A stretch of 64,000 nucleotides of DNA from Eunapius fragilis (GCA_963681505.1 OY811982.1:196693-260692), one strand, 5' to 3'; positions 9,910 through 43,985 are shown, counted from the first letter of the stretch. Notes: generated by a model not told the origin, from the sequence alone. Translations and numbers: made by a program.

Positions 9910-10900
9910 TTATACTTAGTAGTAGTGTAGCTGACAGGTGAAGTATTGAGGCATCTATTTGCTATTTTTTAGGCAGCTGTGTACAGACATTTTCTATAAT
10001 GCAATGCATGTATTTTGTTAATTGTATAAGCAAACTTCTAATCTTGCATACATTGTAGGGAGAGAAATTTGCTTTGCATGCCTCCTCAAGTGTACCTGGT
10101 TCTCTTATGATGTGACAGCCATAGTAGTGAGGTTGGTCATAAATACCTCATTGGACCTATCTGGGACCATGGTAACTACTATTCCATCCACAATCTTGGG
10201 GATGCTAATATTTAAATGTGCTTTTACCTGATGAATACTACTACTGAACAGGAGATAGCATCATCCTGCTTTCAGAAGGCAGGCAGAGGAATGAGCACAT
10301 TGAATAGCTTCCTCTGTCACCATGATGTGTGGAACTGTTGCAAGGTTCCATAATGCACATTAACGTCATTCAGATTGCATAGCACAAAGGTACTCACAAG
10401 CATCCTTTAGCAAGGCAGTTTTATACTAGATGCAATCAGAAGTGCAGGGATAAAAATGTTAATGCTTTTAGGTTTTACCACACATGTTATGCACTTCTGT
10501 ACTGTGTTTCAGTATGTGTAGGTCGAGGACACCAGGAATTACTTCTAAATCTGCCAAGCTTTAATGTACTGGCCATACCATATCTTTTACTTTGGCCAAG
10601 ATCTTTACCTGCAGGTTTTGTGGCTAACCTCAGGCAGGTCATCCATCACCAAATGGTGGGCGGCATCATCCTTAACTGTATTGCAACAGATAGTTGGCAT
10701 CATGATCACATAGCACAGAGATGAGATGTTCTTTAGTGTATTACCCATCCATCACAACCAGGTACACAAACATCTAAAATGTCTTGGTATGGATGAGAAC
10801 TCTCTTGGGCAAATGCATGAGCAGCTGGTAGTTAAACAACTCCACCAAATAGGTGTCTTACAACTGCAACAACTAGTACATCAGTTTTTTTAAATGCCTA
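9910..10900. other. 3' flank shared with receptor copy 1
   Basis: The segment aligns by eye with 36870-37680 downstream of copy 1, for example GTAGGGAGAGAA, CCTCAAGTGTACCTGG and ACTATTCCATC. Part of it (GTAGGGAGAGAA and CAAGTGTACCTGG) also matches 44878-44925 downstream of copy 2. Read on the minus strand it contains coding-like stretches (KIVDGIVVTM, FMTNLTTMAVTS) interrupted by stops, as if a convergent neighbour gene had been duplicated with the receptor and then decayed. No intact ORF. Confidence 0.6.
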
Positions 10901-11099
10901 TATTATATTATATCTATTGTTTTAATTTTGATGCATGCAAAGTACACGACGGAATTGCAACCTTATGGTAGGGTTATCCTGTGTGCAATCTCTTATGCTT
11001 GGATGGTTTCAGGCATATAGACAGCCTTCCTCTTGGGACATTAACCTGGCTGCCAACAGGACTCTCCCAATGGCAGCTGAGATGATAACCCTGAACATG

Positions 11100-11225
11100 C
11101 GCACACATATACACTCACATGAGCAACACACACCCCCCCCCCACACACACATGCATGCAAACACACACATGCACACACACATGTACACTGACCACGCACA
11201 CTCACACACACAAACGCACACCCTT
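11100..11225. repeat. CA-rich microsatellite
   Basis: Irregular (CA)n with CATGCA interruptions and a short poly-C. The ORFs at 10935-11513 and the two on the minus strand across it derive from this composition. Confidence 0.85.
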
Positions 11226-11599
11226 GGAAGTGGGTGCGGATATATTCTTGCATGTAAACATTTAAGGTTGTCTCCAGGTGCACTGTGGTGCTTATTGCTG
11301 AGTGGCAAGATGTCAGTAGTGAAGTTAGAGAACATACCCTTGTTGGGTAGTTCAGTGAACCACGTCTTAACTTATCCCTCACATGAACAGGGCCAGTACA
11401 TATCTTATGTAACTTCTTTGCTTGTGCCTGCACTAACTGCAATAAATACACACCCCCATGCTATTTGTCATAGAAATGGTGCATATCCATTCAGAGTGAT
11501 TGCTTGTAAATGAAAGATTGTACCTTTATTTGTTAAAACCATACAAGCAAGATGAGATTACTTATCACTTCACCAGTGGGGAGCATGCAGAAGGAAGGA

Positions 11600-11890
11600 T
11601 GTTGTTGGGCCATTGCAGTCCATGAGTATTGTGTACCTAAAATGGTAATCCTAAGGCTTTTATCATGAAGAAGGGATACCGTACTGCCCTCACCATCAAA
11701 GCACTGTGCATAGGCATACATCCCTCAGAAAAACCACAACATAAGAAGTCAGAATTTTGTTGAACCCTTGCAGTTCATGTGTATTGTGTACCTATAATGG
11801 TAATGCTGAGGCTTTATCATGAACAAGGGATACTGCACTGCCTTACCATCAAAGCACCATAGGCATACATCTCTCAGAAAAACAACAGCA
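11600..11890. repeat. Imperfect tandem duplication of about 150 bp
   Basis: Two neighbouring units share CATGAGTATTGTGTACCTA, AATGGTAAT, GGCTTTTATCATGAA, GGGATAC and ACCATCAAAGCAC, then CATACATC(C/T)CTCAGAAAAA. Origin unknown. Confidence 0.65.
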
Positions 11891-12236
11891 TCAGAAAGCA
11901 GAGATACACAATTACCAGTGATGTAGAAGTTGAGAGGCATCATACATAACCACAGTGGTGTAAACAACCACTAAGAAGGATTCTACAATTGTGGTTACAG
12001 CTTATTATTCAAGATGACATCATGTGCAGGTGACTGGAGAGCAAATGAAAATTGTTTTCAAGAGCCCAGGCCCATATCAAGGTTTTGTGTAGGGGGGTGC
12101 ACAGCATGATCAAAACCTAATGGTCGATTCCGCCTCAGAGTTTACCACTTTTCTAGAGGTTTTTAATATCCTCAAATACACCTCCCAATCATTTCATGAG
12201 CTCTAAAATAATATTAATGGCACTATATTGTGAAAT

Positions 12237-12660
12237 TTGACTGTAATACCTGGAATATGGTCAGAAGACAATAATGAAACCAAGTATCGTTATACTTGCA
12301 AATTGTCTGCTGATCTTCACTTCGGTTATGTGCATCCCAGTCACTGTACAAGTCTCCATACTCTTGCTAAATATTTTCCCATTATATCAGATGAGGCTAC
12401 TGATGTGGCTATCGATGAGCAGCTCTCAATTTGCATACATAATGTTGAAGAAGGTGTGCCACAGGAAATGTTTGTTGCTTTTTATGAGTGTGTTTCAGGT
12501 GTTACAGATGAAGCAATTTCAGAAATTATCATCTCAAACCTTGCTGTCTGGCAGCTACAGCCATACTTACTTCGTGGAGAGGCTTATGATGGTGGTGGAG
12601 GAATGTCTGGATTATCAAATGATCTGCTGGGGGATTGGCACGATGCATAGCTTTCTAAAG
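12237..12660 (+). mobile_element. hAT-like transposase fragment (DUF4371/ZMYM1-like)
   Basis: An open frame of 137 codons carries the hallmark order of this transposase group: ISDEATDVAIDEQLSIC, then FVAFYECVSGVTDEAI, then LLRGEAYDGGGGMSG. In the family this is the start of the RNase H-like catalytic fold; the first D of the DEATD segment and the D of the AYDG segment correspond to conserved acidic residues. The flanks hold no N-terminal zinc finger and no C-terminal dimerisation region, so the copy is truncated at both ends. The start codon is only the first Met of the open frame. No terminal repeats are seen. Confidence 0.7.
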
Positions 12661-12859
12661 AACATGGCTTCATAAGGGAGCATTTAGAGATGCTCTTTGT
12701 TTGCGCTATGGTTGGCAGCCTAACCATCCTCCTTTGACCTGTGTTTGTAGCAAGACATTTTCTATTAAACTGTCCCTGTGGTAGTTATCCATCTAATCGG
12801 CACGAGAGACATCACTGCAACAATGCTTACTGAAGTTTGCCACGGTATTGAATCATTCA

Positions 12860-13190
12860 CATAAGACAAAAGGATCGAACACTTTGACATCAAGATAGTT
12901 CTTCTTTCTGTTATGACACCAAAAGTTCTCTGCAACAATGTCTACACGAGCATCATCCGCATCATTTGCTGTCTTGTACTTGAGACACTCACCAGATAAA
13001 GGTTGTAGACCAGGCTCGGTTCCAACGCTATCGTCGTTCAGAAATGGACAAGAAATATGCCTATGAAGCCAGATTTCGTGAAGTAGAACTTGACACCACT
13101 GGTGTTTTCTACTTCTGGTGGATTAGGTCCTGCTGCCACAACCTTCTATAAGAGGCTTGCATGCAGAAAAGCACGATCAGCCACACAGCC
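12860..13190. mobile_element. Fragments of an invertebrate multicopy retroelement-like ORF, halves inverted
   Basis: The minus strand (about 13005-12860) encodes a segment with ARVDIVAENFW and LDVKVFDPF. The plus strand (about 13020-13190) encodes AYEARFREVE and, in another frame, PLVFSTSGGLGPAATTFY. These motifs normally lie in this order on one strand in repeat-encoded proteins common in sponges and corals. Here the two halves face opposite ways, so the copy was rearranged and is broken. I recall these as C-terminal parts of reverse-transcriptase-linked ORFs, but the class is uncertain. Confidence 0.45.
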
Positions 13191-16100
13191 TAACCCTTAT
13201 TTGGCTACATGCCAAGCGAATTATGTAGTTTATCATCAAATTTTTTTCGCGCCATTCTTTATTTTAGAAGTGATTCCAATAATCCAAGCGAGATTCCACC
13301 CGAGCCATGATAAAATTAATCATCCATCAAAAGATCTATGCCCCATAATGAAAATCCTTATTTGTCATGTTTATTCATCTTGACTCTAGTCCATTGAATA
13401 CATGTACTGAACTTCATGCCCTGGACTATCTGAAAGACGAGTACCCAGGCCTAGAAGCTCGTGAGTATGAGAGATAAACCATGTTCTACTAAAGTTACCG
13501 CAATTATAAGGTCAGCTGATTTAACCATAGTACATGTATAGGGTTTTCCTGATGTGTTTGTGATTAGAACTCGTGGTGCTATGGAATATTTTTGCCTTTG
13601 GAATATTGATATTGCTTATTATCACTGTTCTGACGCCATTTATTACTCATGCTCAAGTCCTCTGTGTGGGCAGGCTGGCAATAATCCACCACAACATTGC
13701 AAAAAGCCTATACTCAAGCGCACACAGCACACATGTGATGTATGTACAGGTATGCAGGACTGATGTGTTGTATATAGTGGACTGGTGGTGCATGGGGTGG
13801 TGGGAAGTGCATGCACATGCACACACACACACACACAAACTCCTTCCCAGACATTTAAAGCTCTGAAGCCTTGGTGAAGCCATGGGGTTTTATGAAGCCA
13901 TGTATGTGAATAGCTCGGGAGTGGGAGAGAAAGAGAGAGGAGTGAGGGAGGGAGCGAGGGAGGATGGGAGAGAGATGGACAAAGGAGATTCATGTAAAAC
14001 CACACACACCTCACATTAACACTATTTACACAACACATACACACACACACACACACCACACAGAACCCCATACAGTCATGCCTTATGAATCCAACCTCGT
14101 AAATTCAAGTTCATTTTAAGATGGGAAACAAATACTTTCTTACAGGTTTTTTTTTTAGTGGTGATCCTCCATGCTAACTGGGTATAAATACCAACAGTGG
14201 TCAACCTAGATGTGGCTTCTAGGTCCTGTAAGCCAGGCAGGGTTTGATTGGATCTTAAGGTAAGTCCAAACTATTTATGGAAAGATAATTATTAATAAAT
14301 GTATAGCATCAGCTTGACACTGCACGTTAGGAAGGGGGGTGCACCCTTATTAAGTATAGCTCATATGATCAAGACTGCCAAACTGCGGGCTCTTTATTAT
14401 GGTAATGTCAGGGTTTTGGTTAGAGGTTCATGATTTACTTACAAATCGTTTGCCCTTAGCTGACTAGGACTTCCCACCGACTGTAATAGTCACCATTTGC
14501 TTCCATCATTGCACCAATGCTACACACATGCATGCGTACCAGGATGGCTTTATTGCACACTTTCAATTGGAAACTCGCTCACACATTTTCTGATTGCAGC
14601 TTTGTTCATATACCTGTGCACACCCTTACGATTGCGTAGAGGGTAGTGTGGCTAAGTGCCCTCGCATCTACCACTAGTTGACCTGTGACAGGTTTTGCTT
14701 GTTTTCATTGCAGACGATTGTGCCTATCATGCTTTGGGAGTAATCATATATTCGGCGATCGATTGATCATACGGATAAGTAATGTATAAAGAAAGGTTGG
14801 TGACCAAAATGGGTCAAATCATGTACAGCAAAACGCGACATAAAAATTCAAGCAAGCTCCCCCCACCCAGAGCAACACGCAGTGCACTACTGGTATGACA
14901 CACTGCTAGTGCTGAAAATTGAAGCGCATGCCAAAGTGTAGGTGGCGTAGTGCTCTGGCACTATATAACCAAGAGCAGGCAACCGTGAATGAGTGTCCTG
15001 GATACGCACGCTGTCGGTTGCATGAACAAGCTACTCAGTTTACCGCTTCGCCTTGTAATAGACTGTACATATACATGAAGTACTTAAATGAGCTTGCGCA
15101 TGCGCTCAATAGGGACCTTGCTGTTAGTAACGTTAGTAGGAAAGAGCGCGCGGCACAGGTTATTTGGGCACGAGAAGTCGGAGCACTAGACTCTATATGA
15201 AATCAAATAAGGAATACTTCTGTGGTGGGTGGAACCGAATTTTCAAATGGGAAGACAGGTTTAAAAGCACAAAATAGTTGCTTTATATGTATCAGCTATA
15301 TGATTTAATCGGGAGCAAACAACAGAAAAGTCTGAAGTTATAGACCGTGGAATACTGTTGTACAATAGTAAAAAAAGGCCCAGCAATTCAATGGAAAACC
15401 GAGGCCTAGTCGGGGAAAATCTGGTGATCTACTTAAAAATCATGTCAAATGTGCTGCACTAACAATCTCTTGGGTTATAAGCTGTGAAAAACATCTGGTG
15501 TGCTTGCCCCGTACTGTGAATGGAAAGATTACGGAAGTATGTCATGATTACGCGCGTACGCAAACCGCAAATTAATTCATTTCTCATTATCTGGACATAT
15601 GAGTATATGAGTATATGAGTTTTGCTAGCCCCTTTAAAAATAACCTTATACTATTTGCGCTTTGAACCATATGCATACTATATATTGTGCATGAACAATA
15701 AACAAAATGTACTGTAAACAATTCACTATTATAGGCCTTTCATCGTCACGTGACATGTGAGCACAAAACATCGCTTCTGACCATATAAAGTGTGGGAAAG
15801 TGATCTTTGCGTGTAGTATTGTAATTTGATGAAGTTGTAGCTCTCCCTGTGCCAAAAGCTCTCCCCCCACGCGTGATTAATTAAATCAGTTACTAACTTT
15901 CCCTCCAGAACCTTTAAGGCTTATCTTGCGGCGGTTGTTTAATATGCAAAGCGTGAGCAAGGGAGTTTTGCACAGAATGTTGCAGTTTTTAGCTTTTCTG
16001 GCTAACGAATCTGCTGTCGATCGAAAGTCATGCTCATGTGACGAAAGAAGCCTATAACTACTCAGTGTTAGCAAACGCAGCTAGAAACAAGACTAACACA

Positions 16101-16240
16101 TTTTACTGCATGTTCATTTTCTGACAATAATTTTTATGTTTGTTTTGTTTTCATTTCCCGGTTACTAAGTATAACTTTCAGCTCGAATATTGCGGCAATG
16201 ACATACATATTTCAAGCTAGTCCGCAGGTTTTTCTTTATG
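13191..16240. other. Intergenic, microsatellites but no gene
   Basis: CA tracts at about 13820-13840 and 14035-14060, a GA-rich tract at 13920-13980 and three copies of ATATGAGT at about 15596-15620 are the visible repeats. A GGGGGGTGCACCC segment at 14335-14346 has a relative at 12094. The ORF at 14919-15200 (93 codons, several Cys) is the most protein-like, but no domain or splice context supports it. Confidence 0.4.
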
Positions 16241-16243
16241 ATG

Positions 16244-16252
16244 TATATATAT
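16244..16252 (+). promoter_or_regulatory. TATA-like box of receptor copy 1
   Basis: TATATATAT lies 47 bp upstream of the ATG at 16299. The surrounding 100 bp share several patches with the region upstream of the copy 4 exon (3170-3280), which suggests selection or recent common origin. Role is inferred from position. Confidence 0.4.
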
Positions 16253-16298
16253 GCAGTCGCAATAAATCAGACTCAGTCTGATCTCTTTGCAATTGAAA

Positions 16299-36855
<20,557 letters not shown>

Positions 36856-36869
36856 TTGACGAATTCACT

Positions 36870-37850
36870 AAAAATAGCTATACTTAGTAGTGGTAGTAAT
36901 GTATTGTAGCTGACTGGCAAAGTATTGAGGTGTCTATTTACTATATCATAGGCTGCTATGCACGGCCATCTTTAATCCTAACAGCCATATTGCAACCGTG
37001 TATTTTGCTAATTGAATTGATGACACTTCACATCCTACATGCATTGTAGGGAGAGAAGTTTACCTCCTCAAGTGTACCTGGCTCTTATGATGTAACAGCC
37101 ACAGTGGTGAGATTAGTCATAAATACTTCAATGGACCTATCAGGGTCCATAGTAACCACTATTCCATCTACAATCTTGGGGATGGAGACACCTAAAATTT
37201 TAAGATGTGCTTTTACCTGATGGATACTCCATCTACTGAACAGGAGATAGCATCATCCTGCTTTATGAAGGCAGGCAGTAGAATTAGCATTGAATAGCCT
37301 CAACTGTCACCATGATATGTGGACCTGTTGCAAGGTTCCTAAATCACATTAACGTCATTCAAATTGCATAACAGGAAGGTACTCACATACTTCGGCAGTT
37401 CTAAAATAAATGTAATTGGAAGTGAAGGGATAAAAATAAGAAAATGTAACCGTCAATGCATTTAGCATTTGTCACACGTGATGTACTCTGTATTTTGTTT
37501 CATGTGAAATTATGTTAAGGGTTCAGGAATTGTGCAGGTCGAGGGTACCAGGATTAACTTCAAAATCTTGAGTATCCTGCCAAGTTATAATGTACTGGCC
37601 ATACCATATCTTGTACTTCGGCCAAAGATTGTCAGTGGATCTTTGCCTACAGGTTTTGTAGCTGACCTCAAGCAGGTTGCACACACACACATACACACAT
37701 ACACACATACACACAGAATAGAAGAGAAGTGCCAACACCTTGGGCAATAACATGATGATTTTCTGCACAACTCTAAGCTCTAGTGGCAATCCCAACAATC
37801 CTATGTGGATGTTGTAGTCAGTTATCAAGCTTGGGCAACATGGGAATATC
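36870..37850. other. 3' flank of copy 1 with minus-strand coding remnants
   Basis: Homologous to 9910-10720. Minus-strand text includes KIVDGIVVTMDPDRS and FMTNLTTVAVTS, then a CA tract at 37680-37713, then DFEVNPGTLDLH. These could be remnants of a convergent neighbour gene. No intact ORF. Confidence 0.5.
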
Positions 37851-38479
37851 TCCTCCCAGCCTCACACAAGGTATTGTTATGGGATATGTATTTGTAGGAT
37901 AAATCACTACATTTGGAAATATTGCAAACAACATCCAGCATAGTAACAACACTTCCATACGTTATACTTCCACCTTCATGGATTGTTCAGCTGCTTCTGC
38001 TATATTATTGCTGGAACAACCTGTCCACATTAATTGCTACCCTGATTAGAACATATTATTTCTGAGTATCTTCACCCACACCTGCATAAGAAATTAATGT
38101 ACTGGTGAGGTATTATATATCCCAGCAGTGGTAAATGCATGGACAAGCATATAATAGGAATGGCATTTGTATTGAATATACTCTAAGCTGTTCTGACATG
38201 TTCACATAACTATGAGGTGTGGCAATGAATTATGGCTTATCCAAAAATACAATTCTGAACAAAGTTGTACCATTATTAGCTAATCATACCTACCTGAACA
38301 TACTTCTGGTAATGTGTGCTGGGACAGCACTTAGAATGGCTTGGAGTTATGCACCTTATGTTTGCTTTCTTAATTAGTGCAGGTTTAGTGCAGATTATTC
38401 AACTACGTTATACTGTGAAAACACTCTAAAAAAGCAGTCAAAATCAGATAAAATAGCCTTGATTATGTCAACTATACTG
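37851..38479. other. Intergenic, no gene seen
   Basis: No protein motif, repeat or RNA feature recognised. Confidence 0.3.
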
Positions 38480-40184
38480 TTCACAGTTTGTCTGAGATTC
38501 TCAATAGAAACCAGGGAGTGGGGTAACTGTGGGCTATTGGAGCACTGCCATCTGGTGGGGCTACAGGGTCTTGCGCTCTTCCTCCATCGTCAGATGGTCC
38601 AGTGGGATCTGGTAGGGCATCAGCTATGTCAGGTGGTAGATTCTCTTGATCAGGTGGTATGGCTGAGATTGCCATCCAGTAACATAATCAGTTCATTTGG
38701 TCTCCAACCAAAATGTAACACCGTTTTTCTCGGGGGCGGGGTTATGACAACACCTCATCAGATAGGTAGTTCTTGAGCACCTTCCAAGGGGTGGTGCAAT
38801 TCCCCACTGAGACCATGGTGGAGTGTAACCCAGGTACACCTCCTGGGGGCATATGGCTCTCCATGACACTTCTGGTCATAGAACTGATTTGTGCCTGCTA
38901 TTTCTGGCCAAACCTTGCTCTCACCAGATCGTATGCCATAATTAATTTTCTATGCTGTCTTACTTCTTGGTTGCATACTCACTGTGGGTGGCAAGCCCTG
39001 GTGTGTCAATGTGGTACATCAGGTCCAGAGGGAGGGGGGCTTCATACCTGAACATCAGGAAAATGGGGTATAGCCAGTGAATGCTTGAATGCTGCTGTTG
39101 TAGGCCAAACACACTGACCGTATATGTCACTGGCTTGCTCCTTTGTCGTGTAGCCAGCATGTCAAGCAGTGTGCTCTACTAGCCCATCTCCCTGTGGGTG
39201 CATGGCACTGAGTGGCATGCATTTTTAGGATCCTGAACACTTCAGCTATCAGGTCCCACTCCGCTGGTGTCTTTGGTTTGAATGGGGCTGTTTTGGGGTG
39301 GAGAACCAATAGAACATCTCATCCACCAGTTCCTGGATGACTGTGACAGTCTCCTGGTTAGGGATGGGGTAAGCCTCCGCCCACCTGGTGTGGCCACAAG
39401 GACACACACATTGCAGTCCTTGGTCTTAGGTAGGAGTCCTTGGATGTCAGCAGCCACAATCTGCACCAAGTAGTATGCTTGAATGGTCCCCAGTGGGCCC
39501 CTTTGCCTTAGAGTGGGATTTAGCACGTAAGGAACATGTGTGGTACCAATTTGAAACATCTGCCCATAAGCATGAAGCTGGCCCGTTGTCTTCTCTCCCA
39601 GTCACACAGTCATGTAGCTTTCCAGGAAGTCATGGTCGCTGCTGCTGGGTAAATTACTCAATGTTAACAGCTCCTGCCTTGTGACACATTAGTTCCTCTC
39701 GGACTTCCAGAGCATCCAACTGCCAAAGGCAATGACATGCTCAGATCCGTCATTTTGCACTTGGGACAGCACGCAATCAATTCCAGTGTTACTGGCATCT
39801 GTATCAAGGATGAAAATGCTGGAGTGGTCTGGGAAGGCCAATACTGGCGGTGACACCGATTTGAGATGCAGTGTCTGAAAAGATGTTTCACACTCCTCTG
39901 TCCAGTTGATGATAACAGTCTTCTCTTTCAGATGATGCAGGGGCCTGGCAATCACTGCTAAGTCCATAATGAACTGATGGTAGTAACTGGCAAATCCAAG
40001 GAATTCCTGCAAATAATGTTAAGACTGAGCTGGGAACCACATGGCTGAAAAACGTAACTTCTTGATTGCCAAATTTGCACTTGCCTAAGTTGAAGAAGCG
40101 ATCAAATACATACTTCAGGTTCTGTAGGTGGTCCTCAAAATTCCTACCAGGCACAGCAACATCATCATGATGTAACGCGGCCAA
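38480..40184 (-). mobile_element. Ty3/Gypsy fossil A (RT, RNase H, integrase parts)
   Basis: Minus-strand text contains reverse transcriptase/RNase H pieces (QEFLGFASYYHQFI, LDTDASNTGIDCVLSQ) and integrase-end pieces (HWLYPIFLMFRYEAPL). Many breaks; old. Its right side is cut off by fossil B, which appears to have inserted into it. Confidence 0.7.
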
Positions 40185-43100
40185 GTTTAATAGTAGCAGA
40201 GTTTAGTACAACCACAAGCACAGAATACAATACAGACACTCAATATACAAAAATACAATATACAGTTTCCCATGAATAGAGGGGTTAAAGGACTCCAAGA
40301 TGCGCCGGTCTCCATGTCTGCGCGACTGTTTACGTCATCATTACACCACTCCCTCCCATCAATTCTGCAAGTAGGGCCCATAGCGGTCTGGGGGTTGCCT
40401 GTTTCGCATGGGGTAACGTCGTGGGAGCTCTACAGCAACTGCAGGTGCAGCGGGTTCTACAGCAACAGGTTCAGGTCCAGGGATAGATTCCATAATTCTG
40501 TCATCTGCAGCCCTATGATCAAGCTCCTCAGCCTCCTCTTCATCACTATCCAGGCAGTGTATTTCATCTGCCCACTCCAGAGGTACAGTATCTGAACTCG
40601 CTGTTGTAGATGTCGGCATCGGCACTGCATCCAAGTCTTCTCGCACTGGGTTTGATGTTGACACAGCTGGTTTGAGCCTGTCAAAATGAACACACTGCAT
40701 ACTAGTTCCCTTAATACATGTACATTTTATTTTATATGTGCACTCTGCCACACGCTCGACAACTTTGAGTGGACCCTTCCACGGATGGTGAAATTTTCTA
40801 GACTTACCTTGCAGTACAGCTGGTGAGTACAGCCACTCTAAATCACCACATGGACCTTCTCATCATAAATACTCTTCTGCCTCTTATGTTCTGCCTCACA
40901 TCGTTCTCTCACTAGACAATATGCATTTTCTAAGCCATCCTTCAGCTTCTGCACATACTCGGAAGTGTAGTCTGTTCAATAGGATTAGAACCATACATTA
41001 AATCTATCGGCAATTTCACTTCCCGCCCAAACATAAGAAAAAAAGGGCTAAACCCTGTAGAAGAGTGGATACTGGAATTGTATGCAAGGCAAACCTTCCG
41101 GATATAGAAATCCCAGTCTGATGGATGGTTGTGTGCAGTAGTTGCCAACATGTCCGAGAGTGTTCTATTAAATCTTTCGACCATGCCATTTCCTTGTGTG
41201 TGGTAGGGTGTCGCACGTGTCTTTCAGATCTCGAAAAGCTTGCATATTTCTTCAATCAATTCTGATTCAAAATGTCGGCCCTGGTCAGAGTGCAATTGTT
41301 CTGGGGGAGAAAACCGGCAAAATAATTCATCAACTAATTTCCTAGTAACTGTTGTAGCTTCTTGATTCCTGATTGGAAATGCTTCCACCCATCTTGTGAA
41401 GTGGTCTACAGCTGCCAACACATACTTAATTCCTTCCTCTGTCACTGGTAAGGGACCTAAAATGTCAATACTCACCAACAGCATAGGGTATCCAGACTGG
41501 ATGGACTGCAAATACCTTATTGGAACAGTCATTTTTCTGGTGGCACAGGTCAAACAGGATGTACACCAGTTTCTCACTGCTTCTGCACATCCTGGCCAGT
41601 AGAAGCGCCAGTAGAAGTGAGACAACACCTTCTCCTCCCCAAGGTGTCCCCCAACAGCACCTTCATGGAGATCACGTATAGCACTAGCCTGAAGTTTAGA
41701 GGGCAACACAAGTTGGAGTCCATCATCTCCATCATCAATCCGTTTCCACACAGCACGCTGTTTTTGATACACAAAAGTTGCCACTTCCGAAGAGAAGACG
41801 AATTTCCCTACTCCAGGTTTGGAGACATCTAAAGGAGGTATTTGACCATGCCGCACCACCTGGTATACTGGGTTGATTGAAGCATCCTCCATTTGTAGTC
41901 TCTGCATGTCTTCTAAAGAATAGGATTGGAAGGGAAAGGCTGGCAATACACTCACAGATGCACTAAATTCAACCTCCTTAACTTGGTCAACATGACCACA
42001 CTGCCTGCATGGGATTCTGGAAAGGGCATCTGCATTGCAATGTTGGGTATCTTGATGATGAATGACGGTAAAGTCAAATTCTTGTAGCCTTTCCAACCAG
42101 CGGGCTAGCCACTCTTCAGGTTCCTTAAAATTAAAGAACCATGGTCAGTCCTTAGAGTAAACTGTCTACCAAGTAGGTATGGCCTAAAATGGTGTGTAAG
42201 CTCCACCACTGCCAGCAGTTCTCGACGAGTTACACAATATCTTTGTTCCTGCCTGCTAAGGGAACGGCTAGCGTATGCCATTACACATTCAGACCCATCT
42301 TCAGAAGGTTGTGATAGCACTGCCCCTATCCCTACATCACTTGCATCAGTGTCTGAGACAAAACATTTTGAATAGTCAGGGTATGCCAGGACTGGAGAGG
42401 AAACAAGACATCTGCGAAGCTCATCAAAGGCACTCTGACACAACTCATTCCAGTGGAACACATTTTTTTTTTCTGTTAGGCGTTACAATGGTTTAGCAAT
42501 AGAGGAAAAGTTTTTAATAAACCTCCTATAGTAATTTGCCACGCCTAGAAAGCATTGAATTTCTTGCTTACATGTTGGAGTTGGCCAATTACATATTGCC
42601 TCTACTTTAGTTGGGTCTGTAGAAATCCCTTTTTGCTGAAACCACATGTCCAAGATATTGGACTTCTTATTGACATGACTACACTTTGAGGGTTTTACCT
42701 TCAGTCCTGCCTCCCTAAGCCTTTTCAATGCACCCACCAAATTGTACAGGTGATTCTCAAAACTGTCACCAACCACTACAATATCATCTATGTATACCAG
42801 GTAACTGTATCACTTCAATCCGCTTAACACTTTATCCATATGACGTTGAAACGTTGCCGGCGCATTACATAACCCAAATGGCATCACCTCAAATTGGTAG
42901 AGACCTTCTGGAGTTCAGAAAGCTGTTTTCTCTTTGTCTTCTTCAGCAACCTCTACCTGCCAGTAACCAGTGGTTAGCTAAGTCCAATGTTGAAAACCGC
43001 TTTGAGCCAGCCAAAGTGTCCAATGTATCCATCTTTTCTAGTCACTGTGTTTACCTTTCGATAATCAACGCAGAACCTTGTGGACCCATCCTTTTTCATA

Positions 43101-43640
43101 ACTAGGACAATGATAGAGGACCACGGGCTGTCTGATGGTTGAATTTCCCCCTTTGCCAACATGTCCTGCAACAGCTTCCTCACTTCTATACGAGCATGTG
43201 GAACCCTGCGGGGTGGAATGTGGATGGGTAGAGAATCTCCTGTGTTGATTTCGAAAGGCTGGTGCGCCCTAATCCATCATTGGAGAGAGAAAATACATCA
43301 CTGTACTCCAGCAGCACATAATGCAATTTTTCTTTCTCAGCGGAAGAGACAAGATTGCCAACCTTGCAAACCATATCCCATAGCATGTCCCTGTCCTTGG
43401 GGGATGCTTCTGAGAGTGACGTGGGGGCAGACAAGACATTTCCCATGCACATATCATCTAACTGTTCCATTCTTGCTGTTTGCACTCCCTTCCTTACCAC
43501 TACTTGGATTAAGTAGGCATACAGGCACTGCCTGGCTGGTAGGACACACCACAGAACGAGCCACCATAACTCCATACCCACTGTGAAGTCCACGAACAGG
43601 ATGGCGATGGATCCATTGGGGTTAGCTAGCATGCACTCAG
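40185..43640 (-). mobile_element. Ty3/Gypsy fossil B (pol without gag)
   Basis: Parts in order on the minus strand: region before RT (43632-43186), RT (43183-42483, e.g. FCVDYRKVNT), RNase H (42461-42105, DTDASDVGIGAVLSQ), integrase with zinc-binding and catalytic parts (42096-40942) and a C-terminal segment ending RNRQPPDRYGPY near 40362. The sequence at about 40190-40350 may be LTR. Gag and protease were not found. Broken in several places, but long stretches are still open, so younger than fossil A. Confidence 0.8.
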
Positions 43641-43985
43641 CGAGCAGTGATTATTAAGAATAATTGCAGATATACGGCACACGGATAAATGCACATCATA
43701 AAGTTAGTTTGGTTTATACACCACATTCCTCCCCTCCATTCAGGTCCCTCCATCCGTATACCGAGCCGGTTTCTTAATTACCCTTCCACTTCGTCTGGGT
43801 ATCTGTTGCAGAGTAGCCTCACGTGGTTGAAGTCTCTCCTGAATTAGGGGTGTTTCTTCCTGTGTCTCCTGAGGTAGGGGTGCTTCTTGTATCTCCTGAG
43901 ATAGAGGTGCTTCTTGGGGTGTTACCCCCTCCAATGCTCTCGTTCCCTGGCCCTCAGATTCACTAGGCAGTGGTATGACCATAGA
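43641..43985 (-). mobile_element. Ty3/Gypsy fossil C, pol end and LTR piece
   Basis: A Glu/Pro-rich segment ends with RRSGRVIKKPARY, a common end of Gypsy polyproteins. It is followed by a purine-rich tract (AATGGAGGGGAGGAATGTGG on the minus strand) and about 95 bp of possible LTR. Only this end of the element remains. Confidence 0.6.

Noticed and set aside
12274-12675. Second ORF overlapping the transposase fragment
   Set aside because: The other frame carries the DUF4371-type motifs; this one has none.
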